Shown one piece after another: positions 24,351 to 32,747 of a stretch of 45,030 nucleotides of DNA. Below the pieces are notes generated by a model, which did no database searches, had not been told where the DNA came from, and worked only from the letters and a program-made list of their open reading frames with translations. The stretch lies in the NCBI GenBank assembly GCA_020426005.1, contig JAGQQW010000017.1:1-45030 (forward strand), given 5' to 3'. The stretch is from Planctomycetota bacterium (lineage in GTDB: Bacteria > Planctomycetota > UBA1135 > GCA-002748355). Position 1 is the first letter of the stretch; each line of letters starts with the position of its first letter. The position numbers and the translations under genes were made by a program.

Positions 24351-26405
24351 CTACTGCCCGATCCGCAGGCGGAGGCCCTGCGTCAGCACGATGCCTGCGC
24401 TGTTCGCCGACGGATGCACGACCATCGCCTGTGCGGTGAAGACTCCACCGCGGAGCTTGGACTCGCTCGGCAAACGGAAGCTCAGGGCTCCCGCGCCACT
24501 GACATTGATCGGGATCGGCCACGCGGAAGCATCCAGCGAGGTCTGTACGAGGCTCGACGGCGCGCCGATCGGGCCGAGTTCGAGCGGGCCGCCGATCGGC
24601 GCCTCACCGAGACCGATCAGGATGATCGCTCCGCTCGCAGCGCGGTTGAGCGCGTCGATGGCGCCGTGCACTTCGATCGACACGGACTGGCCGATTCCGA
24701 CGCCGGACTTGTTGCCTCGAACGGTCGGACGAAGGGACTGCGATCCGAAACCCGGCAAGCCATAGGCGTAAGCCCCGCCTATGGAAACGGATTCGTCTGC
24801 CCCGAGGTCGGGTGCCGTGTCAGCATCCCGCGCATCCCCTTCGAAGTCGACGAGCCCCATCGCCGCGGCCTTGAGGCCTCGATCGATGCAGGGCGAACCG
24901 AAACCCAGCACGTAGTACGGGCGCTGCAGCGCGGGATCGCCTTCGAAGTTGCCCGTTCCGTCGACCTTGCCTCGATCGAAGCAGCTGTACTCGCAGACTG
25001 CAGTCGCAGGCGCCGATAACGCAGCCTTGCCATTCTGATCGAACACGCAGTGCGAGTACCGATTCGATGTCGACGTCATCGAATCGCGGATTCCCTCGTC
25101 GACTTGGTCCGCGATCGTGCAGAACTCCACGGCCCCGGCCACGGTCGTCGCGAGTTCGATCCCGATGTGATTGCCAGCGACGATCGACGAGCGGATCTCG
25201 AAGCTCGAAGCGGCGTCCCCCGCGCCCAAGACTTCGATCCCGTTCGTTCGTTGCGCGAAGCAGCGATCTGAATCCGAAGCGAAATCCCACCGCACTCCGG
25301 AGTTCTTCGTCGTCGCGAATCGAATCCCGACTCCACAGTGGTAGACGACGTTGTTCGAGGACAGCACGTCGGCCGTAACTCCGCTCGAAGCGGCATGACC
25401 GAAGTCGTAGACGAAGCCGCCACTGGCACATCGAATCGCCATGCAGTCCCGGATGACCGCGACGTGATCCCCACCAGCGAACATGCCCCCGATGCGCACA
25501 CCGTGGCCAGCTTGATCGACGAAGCTGCAACCTTCGACGAGCGTGTCGGTGTTGGCGAAGAGCGCGATCCGCAGCGAGATTCCATCGGCCGCGCAGCGCG
25601 TGAACGACGATGTCCGAATGTCGAGTTTCGTCTTCGTCGCGCCGGTGCCCGACACGACATCGATGCCGTTGCGACACTCTTCGAAGCGACAGTCGCGCAC
25701 GATGCCACCGACCTCGCTCTGCCCCGCCGCATTGTCGACGATGCGATATCCCGCGCTCGTTTGCCCCTCGAACAGACAATCCACGACGTCGGGCCTGAAG
25801 AGCGAAGCCGCCCCCGTCACCGAAACATCGATACCGACGTACTTGCCGACGAAGTTGCACTTGGAGAAGCGTGGATCGCAAATGACCGATCCACGAACAT
25901 CGATGACCGCGGCAGCATGCAGCTGCCAGTAGAAGTCGCAGTTCTCGATCCGCGGCCGATGTCGCATCGTCGGTGCACCGCCCATGTGCACGGCGATGTT
26001 GCCGCCCTCGAATTCGAGATCTCGCAGTTCGCACGAACGATTCGCGACGGTCAGTGCGTCGTAGCGCACGATGCGCGCCAAGCTCGGCCCCGCCCGAAGA
26101 TGCGGCTTGCGGCCGTTGACGATATCCCCAACGAGCGCGACGTTGTACTTCATCACGATCTCGGACTGGATCTGGTAGATCTGATCGCCGACGACGAAGA
26201 GCCGATGCGACTCGGGATACGTCGGCACTGGGATCTTCGAAATGGCGTCGTGAATCGAACTCCAAGGCTGCGCCTTGCTGCCGTCGCCCGTCGCGCTACC
26301 TCCCTTGCCGTCGACCCAATAGTCGTTGGCGAACAGAGTCGTTCCAAGGAGGAGCACGCCGGCACCCGTACAGGCCCGGCGGACGACGTCGCCGATTCGG
26401 ATCAT
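24351..26405 (-). CDS. Secreted right-handed beta-helix protein coupled to a molybdoenzyme operon
   Basis: 684 residues with a signal peptide (ACTGAGVLLLGTTLFAN). The mature protein opens with DYWVDGKGGSATGDGSKAQPWSS, the classic start of extracellular beta-helix proteins. Coils then carry repeated N- and C-rich turns (SCELRDLEFEGGNIAV, IRDCRFEECRNGIDVV, HCVFDQNGKAAL). DLGADES ends the helix, and the last 130 residues are the C-terminal domain common to other secreted proteins here. The ATG overlaps the stop of the molybdopterin subunit (ATGA), so it should be cotranslated. An extracytoplasmic structural or glycan-binding role is likely; no catalytic residues are recognised. Confidence 0.8.
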   Translation of the reverse strand: MIRIGDVVRRACTGAGVLLLGTTLFANDYWVDGKGGSATGDGSKAQPWSSIHDAISKIPVPTYPESHRLFVVGDQIYQIQSEIVMKYNVALVGDIVNGRKPHLRAGPSLARIVRYDALTVANRSCELRDLEFEGGNIAVHMGGAPTMRHRPRIENCDFYWQLHAAAVIDVRGSVICDPRFSKCNFVGKYVGIDVSVTGAASLFRPDVVDCLFEGQTSAGYRIVDNAAGQSEVGGIVRDCRFEECRNGIDVVSGTGATKTKLDIRTSSFTRCAADGISLRIALFANTDTLVEGCSFVDQAGHGVRIGGMFAGGDHVAVIRDCMAIRCASGGFVYDFGHAASSGVTADVLSSNNVVYHCGVGIRFATTKNSGVRWDFASDSDRCFAQRTNGIEVLGAGDAASSFEIRSSIVAGNHIGIELATTVAGAVEFCTIADQVDEGIRDSMTSTSNRYSHCVFDQNGKAALSAPATAVCEYSCFDRGKVDGTGNFEGDPALQRPYYVLGFGSPCIDRGLKAAAMGLVDFEGDARDADTAPDLGADESVSIGGAYAYGLPGFGSQSLRPTVRGNKSGVGIGQSVSIEVHGAIDALNRAASGAIILIGLGEAPIGGPLELGPIGAPSSLVQTSLDASAWPIPINVSGAGALSFRLPSESKLRGGVFTAQAMVVHPSANSAGIVLTQGLRLRIGQ

Positions 26406-29239
26406 GATCGATCCGGAAGTCGGTAGGCAGCAGGCGTCGGCTTGAGCGGTCGTAGCAGCGTGTACGGACGCCGCGTGCCATCGGGAGATACGTCACGCGC
26501 CGATCGGCAATCACCGAGCCACTTCTCGAAGACCGCTTTCGATTTCGCGAGATCGACCGAGATGTCCCCGTAGTGATCGTCAGGCTTGGCGCGTGTCACG
26601 CGAACCGCCTGATGCCAACAGTGCATGCCGGAGATCGGATCGGGATGCACGGGGAACGTCAGGTTTTGATGAACGCCGACGTCACTCCAGAACACGCGCT
26701 CGGTATCGGGATCCGAACTCCGCCATGGGTGCGCGCCCTGCATACGCCGCAAGCGCATCCGCGAACCTTCGCTCGTGAGTTCGACGGTCGCCATGAGTTG
26801 CCGCTGACCGTCCTGACCTTCGAGCTTCCACCGACCCATGTGATGGCTGCACGCGACGACGCCGGGACGAATCCCTTCTGTCACCCACGCACGGACGACG
26901 AAGTGACCGATCTCCGTCTCGACGCGCACGAGGTCACCCGTGCGTAGATCACCGAGTGCGCGTGCTTCGCGCGGGTGGATCCACAACGGGTTGGTGTGCG
27001 CGATCTCGTCGAGCCACTTCGAGTTGGCACTGCGTGTGTGAATCTGAACCGGCAAGCGGAACGTCGGAATGAGCGGAATCTGCCCAGGCTCGAGATTGTC
27101 GGGATGCACGTGCGATCGTGGATAGCCCGGGATCGCCATCTCGCCCCATCCCCAACCCGCGAGGATCGGGGACCAGAACTCGAGCTTGCCCGACGGTGTC
27201 GGGAATCCGCGCTTGACCTCACCATCGACGCGGATACCGACCGGTCGACGACCCTCGTCGTCTCCCGGCGGTGAAGGAATCGGCACGATGTTCGCGCCGT
27301 GAGGTTTCTCCGCTCGCGTGTAGACGCGCCCGTGCTGCCCTTCGGCGACGTCGTCGAGTTCGGCCGGCTGGACCGTCTCGGCATAGACCGTGCTGACCTT
27401 GCGCTCGACCTCGAATGCGCCGTACTTGCGCATGAACTCGAGCGGCGTGAGCCCCTCGCTCGCCGCGCGCTCGGGCAGTCCGGGAACCGAGTTCTCGAAC
27501 ATCCACCCGTAGTACTCGTCGACCGTCAGCTTGGTGCCCGGCTCCTTCTTGGACTCGAACCACTTGCGGATCCCCATCGATCCGTCAGGGTCGATGCGCC
27601 ACGAGAGCTCGATCCAGAACTCGTTCTCTTCCCAAACCTCACCTGGATTGACCTCGCGTGTGTCGCTGACCTTACGGCCTTCGCGCTCGGCGTAGGCACG
27701 CATGACGGGTTGGCGGAAGCCGATCCATTGCGCGTCGTGCGTTTCGTAGCTGTAGATGTCGTGGCGCTCGTTACCGAGCCCCATCGGTAGCACGAAGTCC
27801 GCGAAGTACGCGGTTTCGTTCCACGTCGGAGTGAGCGCGACGTGGCAGCCGATGCGCTTCTCGTCGCGGAGCATGTCGATCCACGAGAAACCATCCGGAT
27901 TCGTCCAAACGGGGTTGTAGACACGCGTGAAGTAGGTGTCGACGCGCCCCCGTTCTTCGCCGACGAGGTGCGGCAACAAGAACGACAACTCGTGGAACGC
28001 GAGCGGGAACTCCTGCGGCCACGTCAACTCGTTCCAGTGGTCCGGATGCGGCGGCCTGTGGATCGGCGCGGCGACGAACTTGTTCCACGAGTTCGGATAC
28101 GTGCCGCCGGGCACACCGACAGCGCCCATCAGGGCATTGAGGAAGAACAGCGTGCGCGCGACCTGCCAACCGTGCGACACGCCCGAGCTCGCCGAACGCC
28201 AGTTGTGCGTCGACAACTGATTGCCCGCCGAGGCGACGATGTCCGCGACTTCGCGCAGCGTCTCGGCATCGACTCCGGATTCGGAGGCGGCCCACTCGAA
28301 CGTGCAGCCGTCGTAGAGCTCGGCGAGGATGCGTTCGAACGTCTCGAAATCACGCGGTTCGCTTGGATGCTCGCTCGCGAGGTACTCGGACCAGTTCCAC
28401 CACTGCCGCACGAACTCGCGGTCGTAGAGCTTCTCGTGGATCAAGTGACGCGCGATCGCGAGATGGATCGCCGGCTCACTACCCGGATACGGCGAGAGCC
28501 AATGGTCGGCGTGCGTCGCGGTATTGGAGAGGCGCACGTCGAGCACGATGACCTTCGCGCCGTTCTGCTTGGCCTCGATGATGCGTTGCGCGTGCGGGTT
28601 GAAGTAGTGACCCGACTCGAGGTGCGCACTGACGAGGAAGATCACCTTCGCGTTGGCGTGATCGGGGCTCGGACGGTCGTAGCCCATCCAGAACGCGTAG
28701 CCAGCACGCGCGCCCGAAGAGCAGATGTTGGTGTGCGAGTTGTGACCGTCGATCCCCCATGCGGCGAGCACGCGCTCGGTGTAACCGTCTTCGCCGGGTC
28801 GACCGACGTGATACATGATCTCCTGACGACGCTCCTCCTGGATCGCCTTGCGAATGCGTGCAGCGATCTCGTCGAGCGCTTCGTCCCACGTCGTGCGCTG
28901 CCACTCCCCCGCACCGCGAGCACCGACACGGCGCAACGGGAACAGGATGCGATCGGGGTCCTCGACCTGGTTCTTGGACGCCGGACCTTTCGCGCAGTTG
29001 CGTCCGCGCGAGCCCGGGTGCTCGGGGTTGCCCTCGAACTTCCGGATCAACCCCGTGTCCTTGTCGATGTAGGCGAGCAACCCGCACGACGACTCGCAGT
29101 TGAAACACCCGGTCGGGATCAGTGAGTAGCGACGCTCGACGCGTTCGGGCCACGACTTGGAATCGAGTTCGCGCCAATCGTTCCAACGATCCTTCGGCGG
29201 ATACGAGCGCAGACGCTTGGACTTGGAGCCTTGGTTCAT
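26402..29239 (-). CDS. Molybdopterin-dependent oxidoreductase catalytic subunit (PsrA/DMSO reductase superfamily)
   Basis: 945 residues from the ATG at 29239 (an upstream TTG is in frame). N-terminal 4Fe-4S ligands are Cys45, Cys48, Cys52 and Cys82 (CFNCESSC, then NCAKGP). NSHTNICSSGARAG places Cys173 where the Mo/W ligand sits in the cysteine-ligated branch (polysulfide/thiosulfate reductase, formate dehydrogenase and relatives). The C-terminal molydop-binding barrel is visible (HPREARALGDLRTGDLVRVE). No Tat signal is seen at the N-terminus, so the enzyme is probably cytosolic-facing. It lies 19 bp behind the ferredoxin-NrfD gene. The substrate cannot be deduced. Confidence 0.88.
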   Translation of the reverse strand: MNQGSKSKRLRSYPPKDRWNDWRELDSKSWPERVERRYSLIPTGCFNCESSCGLLAYIDKDTGLIRKFEGNPEHPGSRGRNCAKGPASKNQVEDPDRILFPLRRVGARGAGEWQRTTWDEALDEIAARIRKAIQEERRQEIMYHVGRPGEDGYTERVLAAWGIDGHNSHTNICSSGARAGYAFWMGYDRPSPDHANAKVIFLVSAHLESGHYFNPHAQRIIEAKQNGAKVIVLDVRLSNTATHADHWLSPYPGSEPAIHLAIARHLIHEKLYDREFVRQWWNWSEYLASEHPSEPRDFETFERILAELYDGCTFEWAASESGVDAETLREVADIVASAGNQLSTHNWRSASSGVSHGWQVARTLFFLNALMGAVGVPGGTYPNSWNKFVAAPIHRPPHPDHWNELTWPQEFPLAFHELSFLLPHLVGEERGRVDTYFTRVYNPVWTNPDGFSWIDMLRDEKRIGCHVALTPTWNETAYFADFVLPMGLGNERHDIYSYETHDAQWIGFRQPVMRAYAEREGRKVSDTREVNPGEVWEENEFWIELSWRIDPDGSMGIRKWFESKKEPGTKLTVDEYYGWMFENSVPGLPERAASEGLTPLEFMRKYGAFEVERKVSTVYAETVQPAELDDVAEGQHGRVYTRAEKPHGANIVPIPSPPGDDEGRRPVGIRVDGEVKRGFPTPSGKLEFWSPILAGWGWGEMAIPGYPRSHVHPDNLEPGQIPLIPTFRLPVQIHTRSANSKWLDEIAHTNPLWIHPREARALGDLRTGDLVRVETEIGHFVVRAWVTEGIRPGVVACSHHMGRWKLEGQDGQRQLMATVELTSEGSRMRLRRMQGAHPWRSSDPDTERVFWSDVGVHQNLTFPVHPDPISGMHCWHQAVRVTRAKPDDHYGDISVDLAKSKAVFEKWLGDCRSARDVSPDGTRRPYTLLRPLKPTPAAYRLPDRS

Positions 29240-29258
29240 GACGTTGTCCAACTTGCTG

Positions 29259-30800
29259 TCAGGCGAGAGGCACGGATTGACCGGCCTGCACGTATGCGTG
29301 TTCGAAGGCGAGCAGACCGAGCAGCGCGCCGTACTCGACGGGCGCGATCGGTGCGAAGAGTCCGAAGCCGACGAGGATCACACCAGCCCAGAAGAACATG
29401 CGGAAGCGCCCCTGCACCATCTCGTGCGTGGCGAGCTTCGCATGTGCTGTCGAGTGCGTCAGTGTCACTTCGCCGACCGTGAGCAAGAGCTGCGCCGCAC
29501 ATGCCGCAGCGAGGGTCCATCGCAACACGGTCACGACCGACACGCCCGATCCTTGCGCGAACTCGGCATCCGACACGAATGGTAGTAATCCCGCCGATCC
29601 CGCGAGCACGGCCTGCACGAGCAAGAGCGGCGGGAGCAACGGGCTCTGCCAAAGGTCGCGTGCCTTCGCCTGCGCGAAGAGGAACGCCGTGTAGACGGCG
29701 GTCATCACCGCGAGCGGGATGCCTATCCACGCGAGGACGCGCGACATGTTGTTCGATTGGAGCAACGATGCGAGCACATGGAGACCGAGGATCGCCGAGA
29801 ACCCGGCGATGATGAACGCGCCGCGCACGAGCCAGCTCTTCCACTGCGGCTTGGCGAAGATCATCCAGAAGCGCTCGGGTCGCTTCAGGTCCCAGATCAG
29901 GAGTCCACCCGTGGCCGCGAGCCACAGACCGGACAACACGGGGACCGTCCACCGCCACGTCGACGAGTCGGTCGCGAGCGTGCCGAAGAGCACGAGCACC
30001 GCTGCAATCAACCAAACGCCGGCAGCGAGGCTCTTCGTCCACGTGTAGAGGCTCACGCGCGCGTCCCACGGTGCACGGTGCGGGATGTCCCATGCGAGGA
30101 CCGCGGCTGCCGAGGAGTTGGGCGTATCCGGATGACCGCTGAGCGCGGAGTTGACCGGACCCTGTTCGCCCCACATGAAGAGGCCACCCTCGGGGCGCTT
30201 CGCCGCGAGCGGGTCGAGCGTCGCCTGATGCGCGCCCTTGTAGTAGACCTTCGGTCGCGTGTCCTTCTCGGGTCGACGCACGGTGACCGGGTCGCGATGC
30301 ACGCTCCGCGTCACGGGGTCGAGAGGGTCCGAGAGATCCCCAACGTGGATCGCATTGGTCGGACAGACGACGACGCACGCCGGCTCCATGCCCTGATCGA
30401 TCCGGTGCGCGCAGAAGTTGCACTTCTCCGCGTTTCCGTCGATCGGATTGATGAAGATCGCGTCATACGGGCACGACGCGATACATGCCTTGCACCCGAT
30501 GCAGATCGATTTGTCGAAGTCGACGATCCCGTCCGGTCGCTTGTGCATCGCGGCGGTCGGGCAGGCATCGACACACGGCGGTTGTTCGCACTGATTGCAC
30601 CGCGTGACCTGGAACGCGCGCCTCGCATGAGGGAACGTGCCGACATCTACCTGCTTGACGTAGGTGCGATGCACGCCGAGCGGCACCTCGTTCTCGGACT
30701 TGCAGGCCGTGCTACAAGCGTGACAACCGATGCATCGCGTGTGGTCGAGGAGCTTGGCCCACCGCGTGCTCGAAGCCGAACCTGGCTGGATATCGGGCAT
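29259..30800 (-). CDS. Fused ferredoxin (PsrB-like) and NrfD/PsrC-like membrane subunit
   Basis: 513 residues from the ATG at 30800; the longer frame above it is antisense of the M23 gene region. Residues 20-160 hold four cysteine clusters for four 4Fe-4S centres: CIGCHACSTAC (23-33), CNQCEQPPCVDAC (68-80), CIGCKACIASC (100-110) and CNFC with CVVVC (127-146). After a linker with WGEQGPVNSAL, residues about 220-513 form eight or so membrane helices (for example SLAAGVWLIAAVLVLFGTL) of the NrfD family, which exchange electrons with quinone. B and C subunits are usually separate, so the fusion saves an interface. With the downstream gene it makes a complete three-function quinone-linked molybdoenzyme. 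Confidence 0.88.
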   Translation of the reverse strand: MPDIQPGSASSTRWAKLLDHTRCIGCHACSTACKSENEVPLGVHRTYVKQVDVGTFPHARRAFQVTRCNQCEQPPCVDACPTAAMHKRPDGIVDFDKSICIGCKACIASCPYDAIFINPIDGNAEKCNFCAHRIDQGMEPACVVVCPTNAIHVGDLSDPLDPVTRSVHRDPVTVRRPEKDTRPKVYYKGAHQATLDPLAAKRPEGGLFMWGEQGPVNSALSGHPDTPNSSAAAVLAWDIPHRAPWDARVSLYTWTKSLAAGVWLIAAVLVLFGTLATDSSTWRWTVPVLSGLWLAATGGLLIWDLKRPERFWMIFAKPQWKSWLVRGAFIIAGFSAILGLHVLASLLQSNNMSRVLAWIGIPLAVMTAVYTAFLFAQAKARDLWQSPLLPPLLLVQAVLAGSAGLLPFVSDAEFAQGSGVSVVTVLRWTLAAACAAQLLLTVGEVTLTHSTAHAKLATHEMVQGRFRMFFWAGVILVGFGLFAPIAPVEYGALLGLLAFEHAYVQAGQSVPLA

Positions 30801-30963
30801 GCGCAGCAACCTACGCAACCACGGGACATCAGGAAAGCACCGAACGCTACGAGGTCGATGGGCACCGCCTCGCGATGCCGTGACCGCGGATGGCGGACGT
30901 TGGCGGAGCCTTCCGTGGTGATCCGATCCTTGCGAGGCCGGCAGAGCCACGGACAATCGCCCC

Positions 30964-31737
30964 ATGCGCCGCTTCGCTCGCGAGACGTTTCGTGGATCGC
31001 TCGTCGTGCCTCTCGCCATGGCGTGGACCGCCTTGTCGGCGTGTCGCACGTCGGGTGATTTCGACCTGATCTACGAGCCCGATCCCGTGCCACGGGAGGC
31101 CCGCACCGGACATGCTTGGTTTCGAGTTCGGGTCGATTCGAGATCCCGCGAGGCGGTCCGCATCGGTGAGGAGGGTCCCTGGCTACCGCCGGGTCGCGCC
31201 GTGTGGATCGACGCGGATCTCGCCAAGGGACAGAGCGAGTACCGAATCGAACTGTTCGGACGAGACGGTCTGCGGCGCGCTGCCCTCCAGGAGCCGATCC
31301 GAACGGTCTCTACCGACGTCGGTGACGAAGCGCGCGTTCCACTCCCGCGGATCGCCGGATGCGTGCCCGAGGTCGTTGCGGGGTTTCACGCGTCGAACCA
31401 CCGAGAGCCCTCGCGAAGGCACGCCCTGGATCTCGTCGCTCCTGCAGGCACGCCGACCGAAGGCGCCGCGGTCTCGAGCCCCGTCTCGGGTCGCGTGCTC
31501 GCCGTGACGGACGACGCGCCGGACACCCCGAGCGATCGCACGAACGAGGTCCTGATCCAGTGCGACGATGGACGTATCTTGCTCTTCTCTCACCTGCGCG
31601 GTGGCGGTGCACTGCCGTGGCGCCCGGGGGATACGGTCGAAGTCGGCGCGGTTCTCGGTCACATCGGGATGTCGGGGCACACGAACGGACCGCACCTCCA
31701 CGTCGAGCTCGTGCGCGACCGGCCACGACGTCCGTGA
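30964..31737 (+). CDS. M23 (LytM-type) metallopeptidase, predicted lipoprotein
   Basis: 257 residues. The signal peptide ends in a lipobox (LSAC, Cys27), so the protein should be membrane-anchored outside the cytoplasm. The middle (about 40-120) is a small beta domain. The C-terminal M23 domain has HALDLVAPAG (HxxxD), the strand LLFSHL and the HxH motif PHLHVEL, so both zinc-ligand motifs and the catalytic-side histidine are kept. Most such enzymes cut peptidoglycan or other peptide bridges. The chain stops only nine residues after HLHVEL, shorter than usual. Divergent from the molybdoenzyme operon, 163 bp apart. Confidence 0.85.
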   Translation: MRRFARETFRGSLVVPLAMAWTALSACRTSGDFDLIYEPDPVPREARTGHAWFRVRVDSRSREAVRIGEEGPWLPPGRAVWIDADLAKGQSEYRIELFGRDGLRRAALQEPIRTVSTDVGDEARVPLPRIAGCVPEVVAGFHASNHREPSRRHALDLVAPAGTPTEGAAVSSPVSGRVLAVTDDAPDTPSDRTNEVLIQCDDGRILLFSHLRGGGALPWRPGDTVEVGAVLGHIGMSGHTNGPHLHVELVRDRPRRP

Positions 31738-31799
31738 AGCATGTCCTCGACGGAAGCCTGCCGGTTTGGATTTCCCGACGCAGCGCCTACGATCGCCGC

Positions 31800-32735
31800 A
31801 TGCCGACTTCTGGCTTCCGAGTCGTCCTTGCCAGCCCACGAGGCTTTTGCGCCGGTGTCGACCGCGCGATCGAAATCGTCGAACGCGCGCTCGAACGCTA
31901 TGGGCGCCCGGTTTACGTGCGCCACGAGATCGTGCACAACGCGGTCGTCGTCGACGACTTACGCAAAAAGGGCGCGGTCTTCGTCGACGAACTCGCCGAT
32001 GTTCCCGCGGACAGCTGGGTCGTGTTCAGCGCACACGGAGTCCCCCCCCAAGTCGTCCAAGAGGCCGAGACACGCGGATTGCGCGTCGTCGATGCTACGT
32101 GTCCGCTCGTCACGAAGGTCCACGTCGGCGCTCGTGCGTGGAACAAGAAGGAGTTCACGATCTTCTTGGTCGGACATCGCGATCACGTGGAAGTCGAAGG
32201 TGTGGTCGGCGAAGCACCCGATCGCACGATCGTGATCGAGAACGTCGAAGAGGCCGAAAGAGTGGAACCCACGGATCCGACGAAAGTCGCGGTTCTCACG
32301 CAAACGACGCTGTCCGTCGACGAAGCCCGCGACATCATCCATGTGCTCGAGCGGCGCTTCCCGAATCTGCGCCTACCTCTCCAGGACGACATCTGCTACG
32401 CGACGCAAAACCGCCAAGACGCCGTCAAAGCGCTGAGTGACGGAGTCGACCTCTGGCTCGTGATCGGGGACCCGACGAGTTCCAACAGCAATCGATTGCG
32501 CGAGCGAGGCGAGAGCCGCGGTGTCGAGAGCCACCTGATTCTCGACCAAGGGCAGATCGATCCAGAGTGGCTCGTCGGCAAGCGTTCGATCGGCGTGACG
32601 TCCGGCGCTTCGACGCCCGAGATCTCCGTCCGCGGTGTGATCGCACGCCTACGCGAACTCGGAGCGACCGAGGTCGTCGAGAGTGACGGACCGGTCGAGG
32701 ACATCGTGTTCACGCTGCCCGAAGCGGTCCGCTGA
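31800..32735 (+). CDS. ispH: 4-hydroxy-3-methylbut-2-enyl diphosphate reductase
   Basis: 311 residues. Last enzyme of the MEP isoprenoid pathway, converting HMBPP to IPP and DMAPP. The iron-sulfur ligands Cys17 (GFCAGV), Cys101 (DATCP) and Cys199 (ICYATQNRQ) are all present. So are His46 (EIVHN), His79 (SAHG), His129 and Glu131 (GHRDHVEVEG), and the SSNSNRL phosphate-binding motif. ATG at 31800, 62 bp behind the M23 gene. Full length. Other MEP genes are not in the window. Confidence 0.96.
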   Translation: MPTSGFRVVLASPRGFCAGVDRAIEIVERALERYGRPVYVRHEIVHNAVVVDDLRKKGAVFVDELADVPADSWVVFSAHGVPPQVVQEAETRGLRVVDATCPLVTKVHVGARAWNKKEFTIFLVGHRDHVEVEGVVGEAPDRTIVIENVEEAERVEPTDPTKVAVLTQTTLSVDEARDIIHVLERRFPNLRLPLQDDICYATQNRQDAVKALSDGVDLWLVIGDPTSSNSNRLRERGESRGVESHLILDQGQIDPEWLVGKRSIGVTSGASTPEISVRGVIARLRELGATEVVESDGPVEDIVFTLPEAVR

Positions 32736-32747
32736 CCGCACTTCACG

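Noticed and set aside
24820..26265. 481-codon minus-strand frame overlapping the beta-helix gene
   Set aside because: It lies in another frame of the same strand and is Arg/His-rich low-complexity. The 24351-26405 frame has a signal peptide, beta-helix repeats and operon coupling.
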